Virus record (IMG/VR): IMGVR_UViG_3300011115_000213
Span: 1 to 25,167 of that record
Origin: a virus
Reading direction: 5' to 3' (one strand)
Length of the DNA: 25,167 bases
Shown: positions 8,426 through 15,904 of the stretch, piece by piece
Layout of the letters: each line of letters starts with the position of its first letter
Numbering within the stretch: the stretch's first letter is position 1
Notes under the pieces: generated by a model
The model's database searches: none
Told to the model about the DNA's origin: nothing
Seen by the model: only the letters and a program-made list of their open reading frames with translations
Translations under genes and position numbers: made by a program

Positions 8426-8959
8426 GTGAATAGGTGGGATGATGATGATGACATAAAAGGCTTTGGATTACTTGATGGTGATACTCCTTCTGGCCAAAAG
8501 AAGATACCAATAAGTAAAAAAAGTTCTAGAACCCGTCATCAAAGGGAAAAAGAGAACTGGACTCCTGCAGATGTTGCAAGTGAGTTTAGTTGGCGTATCT
8601 ACGATAAAGTTCGTGGTATACCAAATATGATAAATACTAAAACACTTACTATCTTACTGGCTAAGAATCGTAAGGAATTTGGTGTAACTGCAAGTATGGA
8701 ACTTGACCTACTTGACAAATTTATAGGTGATGAGAGAAACTTAATAGCAGTTAAAAGACAACCAAGTAAAACTATTAATATCTTCTTAGTCTTTATAACT
8801 AATAATATCAATAAGCTAAGTCAAACTAGTGAAGTAGCTATTGAAGAAGATAATAGTAATAATAATTTAATAGCTACTGATGGTAAAGTATTTGACAACA
8901 CTATCATTGGTAAGGCAGCATTAGAACGTCACGAAGCAAAATTAGGAAGGCAAAAATGA
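8426..8959 (+). CDS. Hypothetical protein upstream of the helicase loader
   Basis: A 177-residue protein with a GTG start six bases after an AGGAG site (8416-8420). I do not recognise a family. The N-terminus has a run of five aspartates (WDDDDDIKGFG) encoded by a GAT repeat, then a basic stretch (KKIPISKKSSRTRHQREK). A compact helical region follows (about 46-110: WTPADVASEFSWRIYDKV, LLAKNRKEFG, ELDLLDKFIGDERNL). The last third is Asn-rich and acidic before a basic end. It overlaps the DnaC-like gene by ATGA (8956-8959), so a role with the loader or at the origin is plausible, but this rests on context alone. Confidence 0.6.
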   Translation: MNRWDDDDDIKGFGLLDGDTPSGQKKIPISKKSSRTRHQREKENWTPADVASEFSWRIYDKVRGIPNMINTKTLTILLAKNRKEFGVTASMELDLLDKFIGDERNLIAVKRQPSKTINIFLVFITNNINKLSQTSEVAIEEDNSNNNLIATDGKVFDNTIIGKAALERHEAKLGRQK

Positions 8960-9687
8960 CATACGACATATCACAAATCGAACCAATTAAACGTCACTGG
9001 CTACTTCGCAGTGCAAACATTCCACGTCGTTTTATCGGCATGGAACCATCAGATATCGTTTCAACTACAGGAGAGTTTCCTGAAGAGATTGACATCTGGC
9101 TAGAACAAGTTATTGAGGGCAAGGTTATCAAGCAAATTGGTGGGCTAGGCATGACAGGTGTCGGTTTACTCTTTGATGGCGGCCCTGGACTGGGAAAGAC
9201 AACTCACGCTGTTGTTACTCTTATGGAGCTAATTCGCAATCTTCCAGATAACGAAGAGGCTGCTAGGGATATTTTGGCAATGACCCCAGAAACATTTGGA
9301 ATGCAATCTCGCCCTATCTATTACATGACTTTTCCAGAGTTCTTGTCTCGTAAGAAAGCCATTATGGATGCTGAGGGTGACCTTCGTAAGGAGTTGTACC
9401 GTGAGATGGAAGGTTTCCATGGCCGTTCCAAGGAAGACTGGTTGAATGTCCGTGTTCTTGTACTAGATGACCTAGGAAAAGAGTACGGCTCAACTTATAA
9501 CGACAGTTCATTTGACGAGATACTCCGTTCTCGTTATGATAAAGCTCTACCAACAATTATCACCACGAATGTAAAGCGTGAGGATTGGACAGCGCAGTAT
9601 GGGGCAGCAATGGGCAGTTTTGCTCACGAAGCATTTACTCGTATTCGGCTTGATGGTCAGGACCTACGTAAGAATAAAGGAAAATAA
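8956..9687 (+). CDS. DnaC/IstB-like AAA+ ATPase, probable helicase loader
   Basis: A 243-residue single-domain AAA+ protein. Walker A is GGPGLGKTT (about 75-83), Walker B is VLVLDDLGKEY (acidic pair near 171-172), and sensor 1 is in TIITTNVKRE (Asn about 205). A basic C-terminus with FTRIRLDGQDLR could hold the arginine finger. The order and spacing fit DnaC/DnaI/IstB-type ATPases, which load replicative helicase onto DNA. The DnaB-like helicase lies three genes downstream in the same direction, which supports the loader role over the transposase-helper role of IstB; no transposase is nearby. Confidence 0.85.
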   Translation: MTYDISQIEPIKRHWLLRSANIPRRFIGMEPSDIVSTTGEFPEEIDIWLEQVIEGKVIKQIGGLGMTGVGLLFDGGPGLGKTTHAVVTLMELIRNLPDNEEAARDILAMTPETFGMQSRPIYYMTFPEFLSRKKAIMDAEGDLRKELYREMEGFHGRSKEDWLNVRVLVLDDLGKEYGSTYNDSSFDEILRSRYDKALPTIITTNVKREDWTAQYGAAMGSFAHEAFTRIRLDGQDLRKNKGK

Positions 9688-9690
9688 AAA

Positions 9691-9987
9691 ATGAATGATA
9701 ATTGGCGTTTAGCACAAGTCTTTTTAGATGCACGTGTTCCAAGGGTTTATGAAGTTGAAATACACCAAGATGTAAAAAATAAAGTACGTTGCTCTTGTAT
9801 GCAATTCAAAGACAACAAACGGTGTATGCACACTAAATATGTTCAACAAAAAACTAATAACAATAACGGGCATTATCCAATACAACTTTCAAATGACATT
9901 CCCGACTCTTTGGTTATAGATGTTTTTGATGATAAAGAAGAGTTTCGCAATTTTGTAATTAAGTATGCAAAAATAGAGGTAATGTAA
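9691..9987 (+). CDS. Small SWIM-type zinc-finger protein
   Basis: A 98-residue protein containing VRCSCMQFKDNKRCMHTKYV, with Cys34, Cys36, Cys45 and His47. This CxC-x8-CxH arrangement is the SWIM zinc-binding motif. The residues before it (VPRVYEVEIHQD) form the beta strands usual ahead of the motif. The C-terminal half is acidic and has no recognised domain. SWIM domains occur in SNF2 helicase partners, in Shu-complex proteins working with Rad51, and in transposases. Here it lies between a helicase loader and a helicase, with SNF2 and RecA genes further on, so a DNA-binding accessory role is likely but unproven. Its stop overlaps the next start (TAATG). Confidence 0.7.
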   Translation: MNDNWRLAQVFLDARVPRVYEVEIHQDVKNKVRCSCMQFKDNKRCMHTKYVQQKTNNNNGHYPIQLSNDIPDSLVIDVFDDKEEFRNFVIKYAKIEVM

Positions 9988-10403
9988 TGAAGGGCGGAGA
10001 CATTTCTAATGAAACTTCGCCACGTATAATTGTAGTAATTGATGTTGTGGCTGAGTCCGAGACTGAAGAAACCAGAAAGTTTCTAAGGTCTTCGACTGGT
10101 CGCAAGGTCACTAAATTAAATAACCAGTCTTTATCCCAGCTATGGCTACTAACTAACAAATACGGGTTATCAGTAGAACTAGCAGGCTTTGAATCAGATA
10201 GCTGGACACAAGAGCACCTAGACGCAGTTATGGATAAACTTGACAGGCGGGGAGGAAACCCGTTTAATTATGCTGAGTTATATTTTAGTATTGATGACTT
10301 TATTTCAGAGTTGCCATATCGGAATAACTTAAAAGGTGTAATAGATTTACGTGGTCGTGTTGCAAGATACGGCTCATGGGGTATAGAATTAGAAAACTTA
10401 TAG
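9987..10403 (+). CDS. Hypothetical protein between SWIM protein and DnaB-like helicase
   Basis: A 138-residue protein that I cannot assign to a family. It begins with a hydrophobic strand (RIIVVIDVVAES), followed by mixed helices and strands: 'SLSQLWLLTNKYGLSVELAG', W.QEHLDAVMDKLDRRGGNPFNYAELYFS, and an end with LKGVIDLRGRVARYGSWGIEL. The composition looks like a compact alpha/beta domain. The pattern of an initial strand with an aspartate, then a late ID strand, faintly recalls HAD-like folds, but no DxDxT motif is present. It starts inside the upstream stop codon, and its position in the replication operon suggests an accessory role. Confidence 0.6.
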   Translation: MKGGDISNETSPRIIVVIDVVAESETEETRKFLRSSTGRKVTKLNNQSLSQLWLLTNKYGLSVELAGFESDSWTQEHLDAVMDKLDRRGGNPFNYAELYFSIDDFISELPYRNNLKGVIDLRGRVARYGSWGIELENL

Positions 10404-10412
10404 GAGAGCAAA

Positions 10413-11666
10413 ATGGCAGCAGATAACGAATATCGTTTAGTTAGTAAGGTCATCATTGACCGCAACATCATCCCAGTACTTGAGCGTGGCATCAAGGATG
10501 ACTGGATTGTAGATGACGACCTACGTCGTATATGGAAGTTTGTTCGTGAGCACTACACAAATTATCGTGAGGTTCCTACAGCCGTAGCTGTTAACGATAA
10601 CTTCCCCAACTTTAAGACTTTGGTTGTAGAAGATACTCTTGATTATCTTATTGACAAGATGGTTGAGTTTCGCCGTCGTACACTAACTAGGAACAGCGTT
10701 GAAGATGTTGTTTTAGCACTTAATAGCAATGACCATGAGTCTGCTCTGACAGAAATGTCAAAGGCAATTACTCTAGTTAATGAGCAGGGCGTTATAGGTA
10801 CTACTCACGTTGACCTCAGCAAGGACCCTGACCGTCGTTGGAATGAGTACGAAGATTTAGTAAACTCAAAAATGCTAGGTGTTCCTACGGGCTTTGCAAA
10901 GATTGACGAGGCAACCGCAGGACTGCAGGGTGGACAGCTAATTACTGTTATTGCACCCCCTAAGACTGGTAAATCTCAAATTGCTCTACAGATGGCTATA
11001 AACGTGCACAATGCGGGCTTGGTTCCTATGTTCCAGTCCTTTGAAATGAATAACCGTGAACAATCCCAACGTCACGACTCAATGCGTGCACATGTCTCTA
11101 ATGGCCGTTTACGTAGGGGTAAGTTGAACTCTACTGAAGAGACTCGCCTACTTGCTTTGTACGATGATATGAAGACCGAGCACCCGTTTCATTTGGTAGA
11201 TGCTGTCAATGGTTTAACTGTAGATTCCCTAGTTGCTAAAGCAGAGCAGCTCAAACCCGACGTACTTTTTGTGGATGGTGTCTATTTAATGATGGACCAG
11301 GTAACTGGTGATGCGAATACACCACAGGCGTTAACCAATATCACTCGTGCACTGAAGCGTGTGGCTCAAAAGCTCAACATTCCAGTTATCGTTACAACAC
11401 AAACATTGTTGTGGAAGATGAAAGGTGGCAAGGTGTCTGCGGACTCTATTGGTTATTCATCATCATTCTTTCAGGACTCAGATGTAATTCTTGGTTTGGA
11501 ACCTGTCGAGGCTGACGAAGAGATTCGTATCTTAAAAGTTGTACAGGCTCGTAACTGTCCCCCTTCGGAGACATCGATTACTTGGAAGTGGGACACCGGG
11601 TGTTTTCACGACGAAAGTACTGCAGGTACTTGCAAGTTTTGTACTCCTTGGTCTGGTAAGTACTAA
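10413..11666 (+). CDS. DnaB-like replicative DNA helicase
   Basis: A 417-residue protein with a short helical N-terminal domain (about 1-125, DnaB-N-like) and a RecA-fold motor. Walker A is APPKTGKS (181-188), the catalytic acid is in FQSFEM (Glu211), Walker B is VLFVDGVYLM (Asp288), and a glutamine-sensor strand reads PVIVTTQ. 'GVPTGFAKIDEATAGLQGGQ' is the usual lead into the P-loop. It would unwind DNA ahead of the family A polymerase and work with the loader and primase encoded beside it. The C-terminus carries Cys397, His399, Cys407 and Cys410, a possible small zinc site not typical of DnaB. The ribosome site is AGGAGA (10403-10408). Arginine codons are 19 CGT of 24, with no CGA or AGA. 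Confidence 0.87.
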   Translation: MAADNEYRLVSKVIIDRNIIPVLERGIKDDWIVDDDLRRIWKFVREHYTNYREVPTAVAVNDNFPNFKTLVVEDTLDYLIDKMVEFRRRTLTRNSVEDVVLALNSNDHESALTEMSKAITLVNEQGVIGTTHVDLSKDPDRRWNEYEDLVNSKMLGVPTGFAKIDEATAGLQGGQLITVIAPPKTGKSQIALQMAINVHNAGLVPMFQSFEMNNREQSQRHDSMRAHVSNGRLRRGKLNSTEETRLLALYDDMKTEHPFHLVDAVNGLTVDSLVAKAEQLKPDVLFVDGVYLMMDQVTGDANTPQALTNITRALKRVAQKLNIPVIVTTQTLLWKMKGGKVSADSIGYSSSFFQDSDVILGLEPVEADEEIRILKVVQARNCPPSETSITWKWDTGCFHDESTAGTCKFCTPWSGKY

Positions 11667-12661
11667 TGCTTGTTGACGTCTCTTTAGTCCTTGATGCTCT
11701 TGGCATAGAGTATGATGAGCGGGGTATTGAGTCAAACGGGTTCTGCCCTATGCACCATGTTCGCACCGGTCGTATAGACAACTCCCCATCTTGGTGGATT
11801 AATAATGAGTCAGGTATGCACATTTGTTTTTCTTGTGGATACAAAGGCAACCTGCTGCAACTTGTTTGCGATGTTAATGAGTTCTATAAAGATGTCTGGG
11901 GTAAAGACTACGCTTATGATTATGTAGCTGCTCGTTTGTGGTTGTCTCAGGTTTCTGAGATTCCTATTGAGAAGTTGCTTGAAATGGTCCAGTCTTTACC
12001 TAATCGCATGGAGGCCATGCCTAAGCCTTTAGAAATGTCTGAGGCTCGTCTTGCCGTATTTGTTTCTCCTCCAGCTGAAGAGTTAGCCAAACGGGGTATT
12101 ACTGCGGAAGCCGCAAAGCAGTACGGAATTTTGTGGGACAAGAACAAGGCTACTTGGATTTTGCCTTTACGTGAACCAGAGAATAATAAGTTAATGGGCT
12201 GGCAAGAAAAAGGGACTGTACACCGTACATTCTTTAACCGTCCTGGCGGTTTACAAAAATCTAAAACACTATTTGGAGTTGAGAATCAAAATGAACATGT
12301 TGTATTTGTTGTGGAGTCTCCCCTTGATTGCGCTCATCTGGCTTCTGCTGGAGTTACTGGAGCGGTGGCCATCTGTGGTTCGTCTATTTCGGAAGAACAA
12401 GTAAAGCTTCTTAGGCGCTCAGACAAGATTATTGCTGCCTTTGACCAGGATGCCGCTGGCTATAAAGCCTCAGAGGAACTGCGGAAGTTAGCACGTAAAT
12501 ACGGTTTAAATCTCTTCTTTTTCAGCTATCCTAGTAGTGGAGCAAAAGACCCAGGTGATTTAACAAGTGAAGAGATTGCGTGGGGCATAGCCAACGCTAA
12601 ATCGTCAATACTTGGAGAATCCGCATATGTTCAAAGGCACACTGAAACCGTATCAGGTTGA
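11666..12661 (+). CDS. DnaG-like primase with CHC2 zinc finger and TOPRIM domain
   Basis: A 331-residue primase. The N-terminal zinc finger uses Cys27, His30, Cys54 and Cys57 (GFCPMHH and HICFSCGYKGN), the CHC2 layout that recognises template DNA. The RNA polymerase core follows: a region with 'AKRGITAEAAKQYGI' and WILPLREPENNKLMGWQ, then the TOPRIM motifs VVESPLDCAHL (Glu217), AAFDQDAAG (Asp260, Asp262) and KDPGDL. It is about half the length of bacterial DnaG and lacks the C-terminal helicase-binding domain, which is common in phages. It starts within the helicase stop codon (TAATG), so helicase and primase are made together. Its 3' end overlaps the SNF2 gene. Confidence 0.85.
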   Translation: MLVDVSLVLDALGIEYDERGIESNGFCPMHHVRTGRIDNSPSWWINNESGMHICFSCGYKGNLLQLVCDVNEFYKDVWGKDYAYDYVAARLWLSQVSEIPIEKLLEMVQSLPNRMEAMPKPLEMSEARLAVFVSPPAEELAKRGITAEAAKQYGILWDKNKATWILPLREPENNKLMGWQEKGTVHRTFFNRPGGLQKSKTLFGVENQNEHVVFVVESPLDCAHLASAGVTGAVAICGSSISEEQVKLLRRSDKIIAAFDQDAAGYKASEELRKLARKYGLNLFFFSYPSSGAKDPGDLTSEEIAWGIANAKSSILGESAYVQRHTETVSG

Positions 12662-14177
12662 TGCCGTTAAGAAGATGGTTTCCCAGAGGCACATACTTGT
12701 TGCTTACGAAATGGGTCTAGGTAAAACACCTATGACTATTGCGGCTATTGAAGCCCTTAATCCTAAACTTACATTAGTATTATGTCTTGCTAGCTTGAAA
12801 TATCAGTGGCAAAAAGAGATAGCTAAGTTTAGCGACTCTACATCTATAGTTATTGATGGCACTCCAACCCAGCGATTTAAACAATATGCTGAAGCTGGTA
12901 ACCATGATTATATTATTATGAACTACGAACAAGTAGTAAATGATTGGGATGCACTTAAAACCTTTAGTTTTGAAGCCGTGGTCTGTGATGAAGCAACTGC
13001 TATAAAAGGATTTCGAGCTAAGCGAGCTAAGAAGGTTAAGGATTTATCCAAGAACATTCCAGTAAGATTTGCCTTAACAGGCACACCTATTGAGAATGGT
13101 AAGCCTGAAGAAATCTACTCTATTATGCAATTTGTAGACTCTAAAGTTCTTGGACGATTTGACTTATTTGACCGAACCTTTATTGTACGAAATCACTTTG
13201 GTGGAGTGCAACGATACCGAAACCTGCAGACATTACATGACTTATTAACTAAGCACTCTGTTCGTAAGTCACAGAAAGACGAAGATGTTAAGCCATATCT
13301 TCCAGATGCTGTATACCGAGAACCCCTTTTAGTTAACTTAGATAGCCAATCTGCCAAAGTGTATAAACATGTAGCAGAAGACTTGTACTCATTATTAATG
13401 GATGCTAGAGAGATGTTTGGTGCTAACTTTAACCTGGCAGCTCACTACGGCCAAACATACGCCGCAGGAGACCCCGCTAATGAACTACGGGGGCAAATCA
13501 TGTCTAGAATTACAGCCTTGCGAATGTTGTGCTCTAGTCCAACCTCACTACTAAGAAGTGCTGCTAATTTTGAAAAAGGTAATGGAGGAAGTATGTACAT
13601 ACATTCCTTAGGAGAATTACTGGGTGGCTTGACAAGGAATAATAAACTAGATTATACTGTTACTTATCTTAAAGAACATTTAAATATTGATGAGTCGTAC
13701 AAAGCCGTAGTGTTTTCTTCTTACCTAGATTCAGTAGCTTCAATAGTAAAAGAGCTAGAAAAAAATAACATTAAAGCCGTAGCATATACAGGAGAAATGA
13801 ATGCCAAAGAAAAAGAAAAATCAAAAGAAACCTTTCAATCACAATCCGATATTAGAGTTCTTGTTAGTTCTGATGCTGGCGGTTATGGTGTTGATTTACC
13901 TCAAGCCAATCTCTTAGTAAACTATGACCAACCATGGTCTGCTGGACTTTCTGTCCAACGTAATGGTAGAATAAATCGTACGTCCAGCGACTGGACAACA
14001 ATCACAATTCAAGATATACTTGTTAAAGATTCAATAGAGCAACGGCAGCACGATATGCTCAAACAGAAGGGTAACGTCGCAGGAGCAATCCTAGACGGAG
14101 CCAATATCAACTCTAAAGGAGGAGTTGACTTAACTGTTGGAAGTCTGATAGACTTCTTAACTAACAAACTAATATAG
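12627..14177 (+). CDS. SNF2-family (superfamily 2) helicase/ATPase
   Basis: About 516 residues with the complete superfamily 2 core. The order is LKPYQVDAVKKM (Q-like lead), EMGLGKTPM (motif I), VVCDEATAIKG (motif II, DEAT instead of DEAH), ALTGTPIEN (motif III), and in the second lobe 'VLVSSDAGGYGVDLPQANLL' (motif V) and QRNGRINRTSS (motif VI). It is a DNA translocase likely to act in replication, recombination or repair. I chose ATG 12627 because GGAG lies 9-10 bases upstream; a TTG at 12612 in the same frame overlaps that site. It overlaps the primase gene by 35 bases. Arginine codons are mainly CGA (10) and AGA (6) of 23, unlike adjacent genes. Confidence 0.85.
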   Translation: MFKGTLKPYQVDAVKKMVSQRHILVAYEMGLGKTPMTIAAIEALNPKLTLVLCLASLKYQWQKEIAKFSDSTSIVIDGTPTQRFKQYAEAGNHDYIIMNYEQVVNDWDALKTFSFEAVVCDEATAIKGFRAKRAKKVKDLSKNIPVRFALTGTPIENGKPEEIYSIMQFVDSKVLGRFDLFDRTFIVRNHFGGVQRYRNLQTLHDLLTKHSVRKSQKDEDVKPYLPDAVYREPLLVNLDSQSAKVYKHVAEDLYSLLMDAREMFGANFNLAAHYGQTYAAGDPANELRGQIMSRITALRMLCSSPTSLLRSAANFEKGNGGSMYIHSLGELLGGLTRNNKLDYTVTYLKEHLNIDESYKAVVFSSYLDSVASIVKELEKNNIKAVAYTGEMNAKEKEKSKETFQSQSDIRVLVSSDAGGYGVDLPQANLLVNYDQPWSAGLSVQRNGRINRTSSDWTTITIQDILVKDSIEQRQHDMLKQKGNVAGAILDGANINSKGGVDLTVGSLIDFLTNKLI

Positions 14178-14186
14178 GAGGCAACA

Positions 14187-14627
14187 ATGGCAAACATAAT
14201 TCCCGAAGAGGGTCGCATCGCTAATCCCGATGACTTTAACTCTCAGGTACGCGAATACATTAAAATTAAAAACTCAATGGAAATCTTTGAGGCTCGGCAG
14301 AAAGAGCTTCGTGCAAAACTATTTGCCGTTCTTGAAACTGATGGTCTTGAGGATGAAAAAGGTAACATTCAGTTTGATTTTGAAACCCCAATTGACGGTG
14401 TAGTTCGTTTAGAAAAGCAGCGTCGTTCTACTCGTAAACTAAATGAGTTCCTAGCCGATGAAATCATTGAGCAGGCTGGTATCTCTGATGATGTGTACGA
14501 AATGAAACGCGTTATCAATGAAGACGCTCTAATGGCTGCTTATTATCAAGATAAAATTACAGAAGAACAACTGGATGAAATGTTTCCTGTTACTGTAACT
14601 TGGGCACTACTAACAAAAAAGAAGTAA
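14187..14627 (+). CDS. Hypothetical protein coupled to SNF2 gene
   Basis: A 146-residue protein with a perfect AGGAGG ribosome site (14176-14181) that overlaps the SNF2 stop codon. I do not recognise the family. It has an N-terminal helix likely to form a coiled coil ('REYIKIKNSMEIFEARQKEL', about 22-41). A small beta region (GNIQFDFETPIDGVVRLEKQRR) and a second helical region ending 'ITEEQLDEMFPVTVTWALLT' follow. It is rich in charged residues and has no Cys cluster or membrane segment. The helix-beta-helix outline recalls small phage DNA-metabolism proteins, but I have no basis for a function. The next gene starts two bases after its stop. Confidence 0.6.
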   Translation: MANIIPEEGRIANPDDFNSQVREYIKIKNSMEIFEARQKELRAKLFAVLETDGLEDEKGNIQFDFETPIDGVVRLEKQRRSTRKLNEFLADEIIEQAGISDDVYEMKRVINEDALMAAYYQDKITEEQLDEMFPVTVTWALLTKKK

Positions 14628-14629
14628 TT

Positions 14630-15100
14630 ATGGCTGGAATGCGTAGTGATGCAGAAATCCTTAAAGCATTTGAGGGTCTTGACCGCGCACCTGGCTCTAA
14701 AAACAAACGTCGTGAGTCTACTCCAGTAGCAGACAAACGTCGTAAAGTAGCTTCCGGTGAGTCTAATGGTTGGGATGCAAACCCAATCATTAAGACTCTA
14801 AAGGGAGTTGAAACAGAGGTTTTTACAATTAAGGCTTTAGCATTAGCGTTAGACAAGCAGGTAGTTACTATCCGTTTGTGGGAGAAAAAAGGGTATATAC
14901 CAATTGCTCCATATCGCTTGCGTTCTAAGTCACTTAATGGTAAAAAGGTAAATGGGAATCGCGTTTATACTAAAAGGTTAATTGAGATTTCCATCGAGGA
15001 GTTTGCAAAACGTGGGCTTCTCGGTACCGCCCGTGTAGAATGGAAAGAATTGCACGATTTAACAGAAACACTTGTGCAACGCTGGAAAGATGCACTATAA
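14630..15100 (+). CDS. MerR-like helix-turn-helix DNA-binding protein
   Basis: About 156 residues from ATG 14630; an upstream TTG at 14600 lies inside the previous gene and has no ribosome site. The N-terminus is basic and probably disordered (KNKRRESTPVADKRRKV). Residues about 63-118 form a MerR-type winged helix: 'VFTIKALALALDKQVVTIRL', WEKKGYIP as the wing lead, then NGNRVYTKRLIE. No effector or metal-binding cysteines follow, so it is a minimal MerR/excisionase-type DNA binder. It could control phage transcription or bind an origin. It lies directly upstream of the probable promoter for the ssDNA-binding gene. Confidence 0.7.
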   Translation: MAGMRSDAEILKAFEGLDRAPGSKNKRRESTPVADKRRKVASGESNGWDANPIIKTLKGVETEVFTIKALALALDKQVVTIRLWEKKGYIPIAPYRLRSKSLNGKKVNGNRVYTKRLIEISIEEFAKRGLLGTARVEWKELHDLTETLVQRWKDAL

Positions 15101-15101
15101 T
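15072..15101 (+). promoter_or_regulatory. Probable promoter for the ssDNA-binding protein gene
   Basis: A perfect TATAAT lies at 15096-15101, overlapping the stop codon of the MerR-like gene. TTGTGC (15072-15077, three of six matches to TTGACA) lies 18 bases upstream. It would begin a leader of about 60 bases before the ATG at 15168. TATAAT is not rare in AT-rich DNA, so the support comes from its place ahead of one of the longer gaps and from the strong terminator after the gene. Confidence 0.5.
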
Positions 15102-15109
15102 AAACTAGT

Positions 15110-15147
15110 AGGCAAAATGCCTCAAAATAAAAAGTAGTCGAAAGACT
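15110..15147 (+). promoter_or_regulatory. Leader with two small hairpins upstream of the ssDNA-binding gene
   Basis: AGGC/GCCT (15110-15113 with 15119-15122, loop AAAAT) and AGTC/GACT (15136-15139 with 15144-15147, GAAA tetraloop) could form in the 5' leader. Neither is followed by a T tract, so they are not terminators. They might stabilise the transcript or help control translation; function is unknown. A start-proximal AAAGAAAG stretch rather than a strong ribosome site precedes the ATG. Confidence 0.3.
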
Positions 15148-15167
15148 CAAGACAAAGAAAGTTAATC

Positions 15168-15827
15168 ATGAATAACTACTCACCAAGCGTTAACGCTGAC
15201 AGCTACCTAGCCGAAGATACCGTTGACATTGAACCAAAGCACGGTACTACTGTCCAGTCTGGATGGGGAGCTGCTGCTTCAGCACTAAAGCCAAAGCGTG
15301 AGGCTGGAGACTATCCAACCGATTTCCGCTTTAGCGACCAGGCACAACTTGTCCGTTTTATGCAGGATGAGCCATTTGCAGTTTACGAAATGCACTGGAT
15401 TGATGCCATCAAGGAAGGCCGTCGTTCGTTCGTTTGTTTAGGTGACGAGTGTCCACTATGTACCATTGCTGGTGACAAGCCTCGCCCTAAGTTCGCCTTC
15501 AACATCATCGTTCTATCTGACGGTGAGCCTAATGTACAAATTATGACTGCGCCACCATCATTCGCTCGTCAGCTACAGGCTGCAAACGATGACCCACGTC
15601 GCGGTCCACTAACCAAGTACTACTGGGCTGTATCTCGCACAGGTTCAGGAAACACAACACAGTACACTCTCGACCGTGTTCGTGGAACTGACCTAGCAGA
15701 CGAGTGGGAGCTGGAGGATGAAAGCAGTATTGCTTTTGCCGCCACTGCCGTGGCACATGACAAGAGCGCAGTCTACGTGAGCCCCCGCGAAGACTTGCTA
15801 AAGGTTGCTCGCCAGCTCATTTCCTAA
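15168..15827 (+). CDS. Putative single-stranded DNA-binding protein
   Basis: A 219-residue protein resembling the zinc-containing ssDNA-binding proteins of actinophages (T4 gp32-like in outline). The visible hallmark is RRSFVCLGDECPLCTIAGD (Cys90, Cys95, Cys98; His76 could be a fourth ligand). A beta-rich stretch (KFAFNIIVLSDGEPNVQIMT) and a region ending in a TLDRVRGTDL strand follow. It would coat single strands exposed by the helicase for polymerase and RecA. Codon use is host-like, with CGT/CGC arginines. It is the only gene here framed by both a probable promoter and a clear terminator, which fits an abundant protein. There is no acidic C-terminal tail like that of bacterial SSB. The role is inferred from the motif and context. 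Confidence 0.65.
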   Translation: MNNYSPSVNADSYLAEDTVDIEPKHGTTVQSGWGAAASALKPKREAGDYPTDFRFSDQAQLVRFMQDEPFAVYEMHWIDAIKEGRRSFVCLGDECPLCTIAGDKPRPKFAFNIIVLSDGEPNVQIMTAPPSFARQLQAANDDPRRGPLTKYYWAVSRTGSGNTTQYTLDRVRGTDLADEWELEDESSIAFAATAVAHDKSAVYVSPREDLLKVARQLIS

Positions 15828-15839
15828 CCACTCACTAAT

Positions 15840-15893
15840 GTGGGGGGCCAGGGTCTTTAAGACGCCTTTCTACCTGGCCTCCCACTCTTTTTA
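15840..15893 (+). terminator. Strong intrinsic terminator after the ssDNA-binding gene
   Basis: A 13-bp GC-rich stem pairs 15840-15852 with 15873-15885. Every position pairs, with a single G-T wobble. The 20-base loop itself contains a GTCT/AGAC mini-hairpin. The T-rich tract TCTTTTTA follows at 15886. It starts 12 bases after the stop codon and ends just before the polymerase ribosome site. It is the only convincing rho-independent terminator I found in the window. Confidence 0.9.
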
Positions 15894-15904
15894 TAAGGGG
15901 CATT

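Noticed and set aside
12612-12626. TTG start giving five more residues for the SNF2 protein
   Set aside because: The GGAG ribosome site overlaps this codon and is well spaced for ATG 12627.
15105-15167. Leader hairpins as a terminator of the upstream operon
   Set aside because: Stems are only 4 bp and no T tract follows either.
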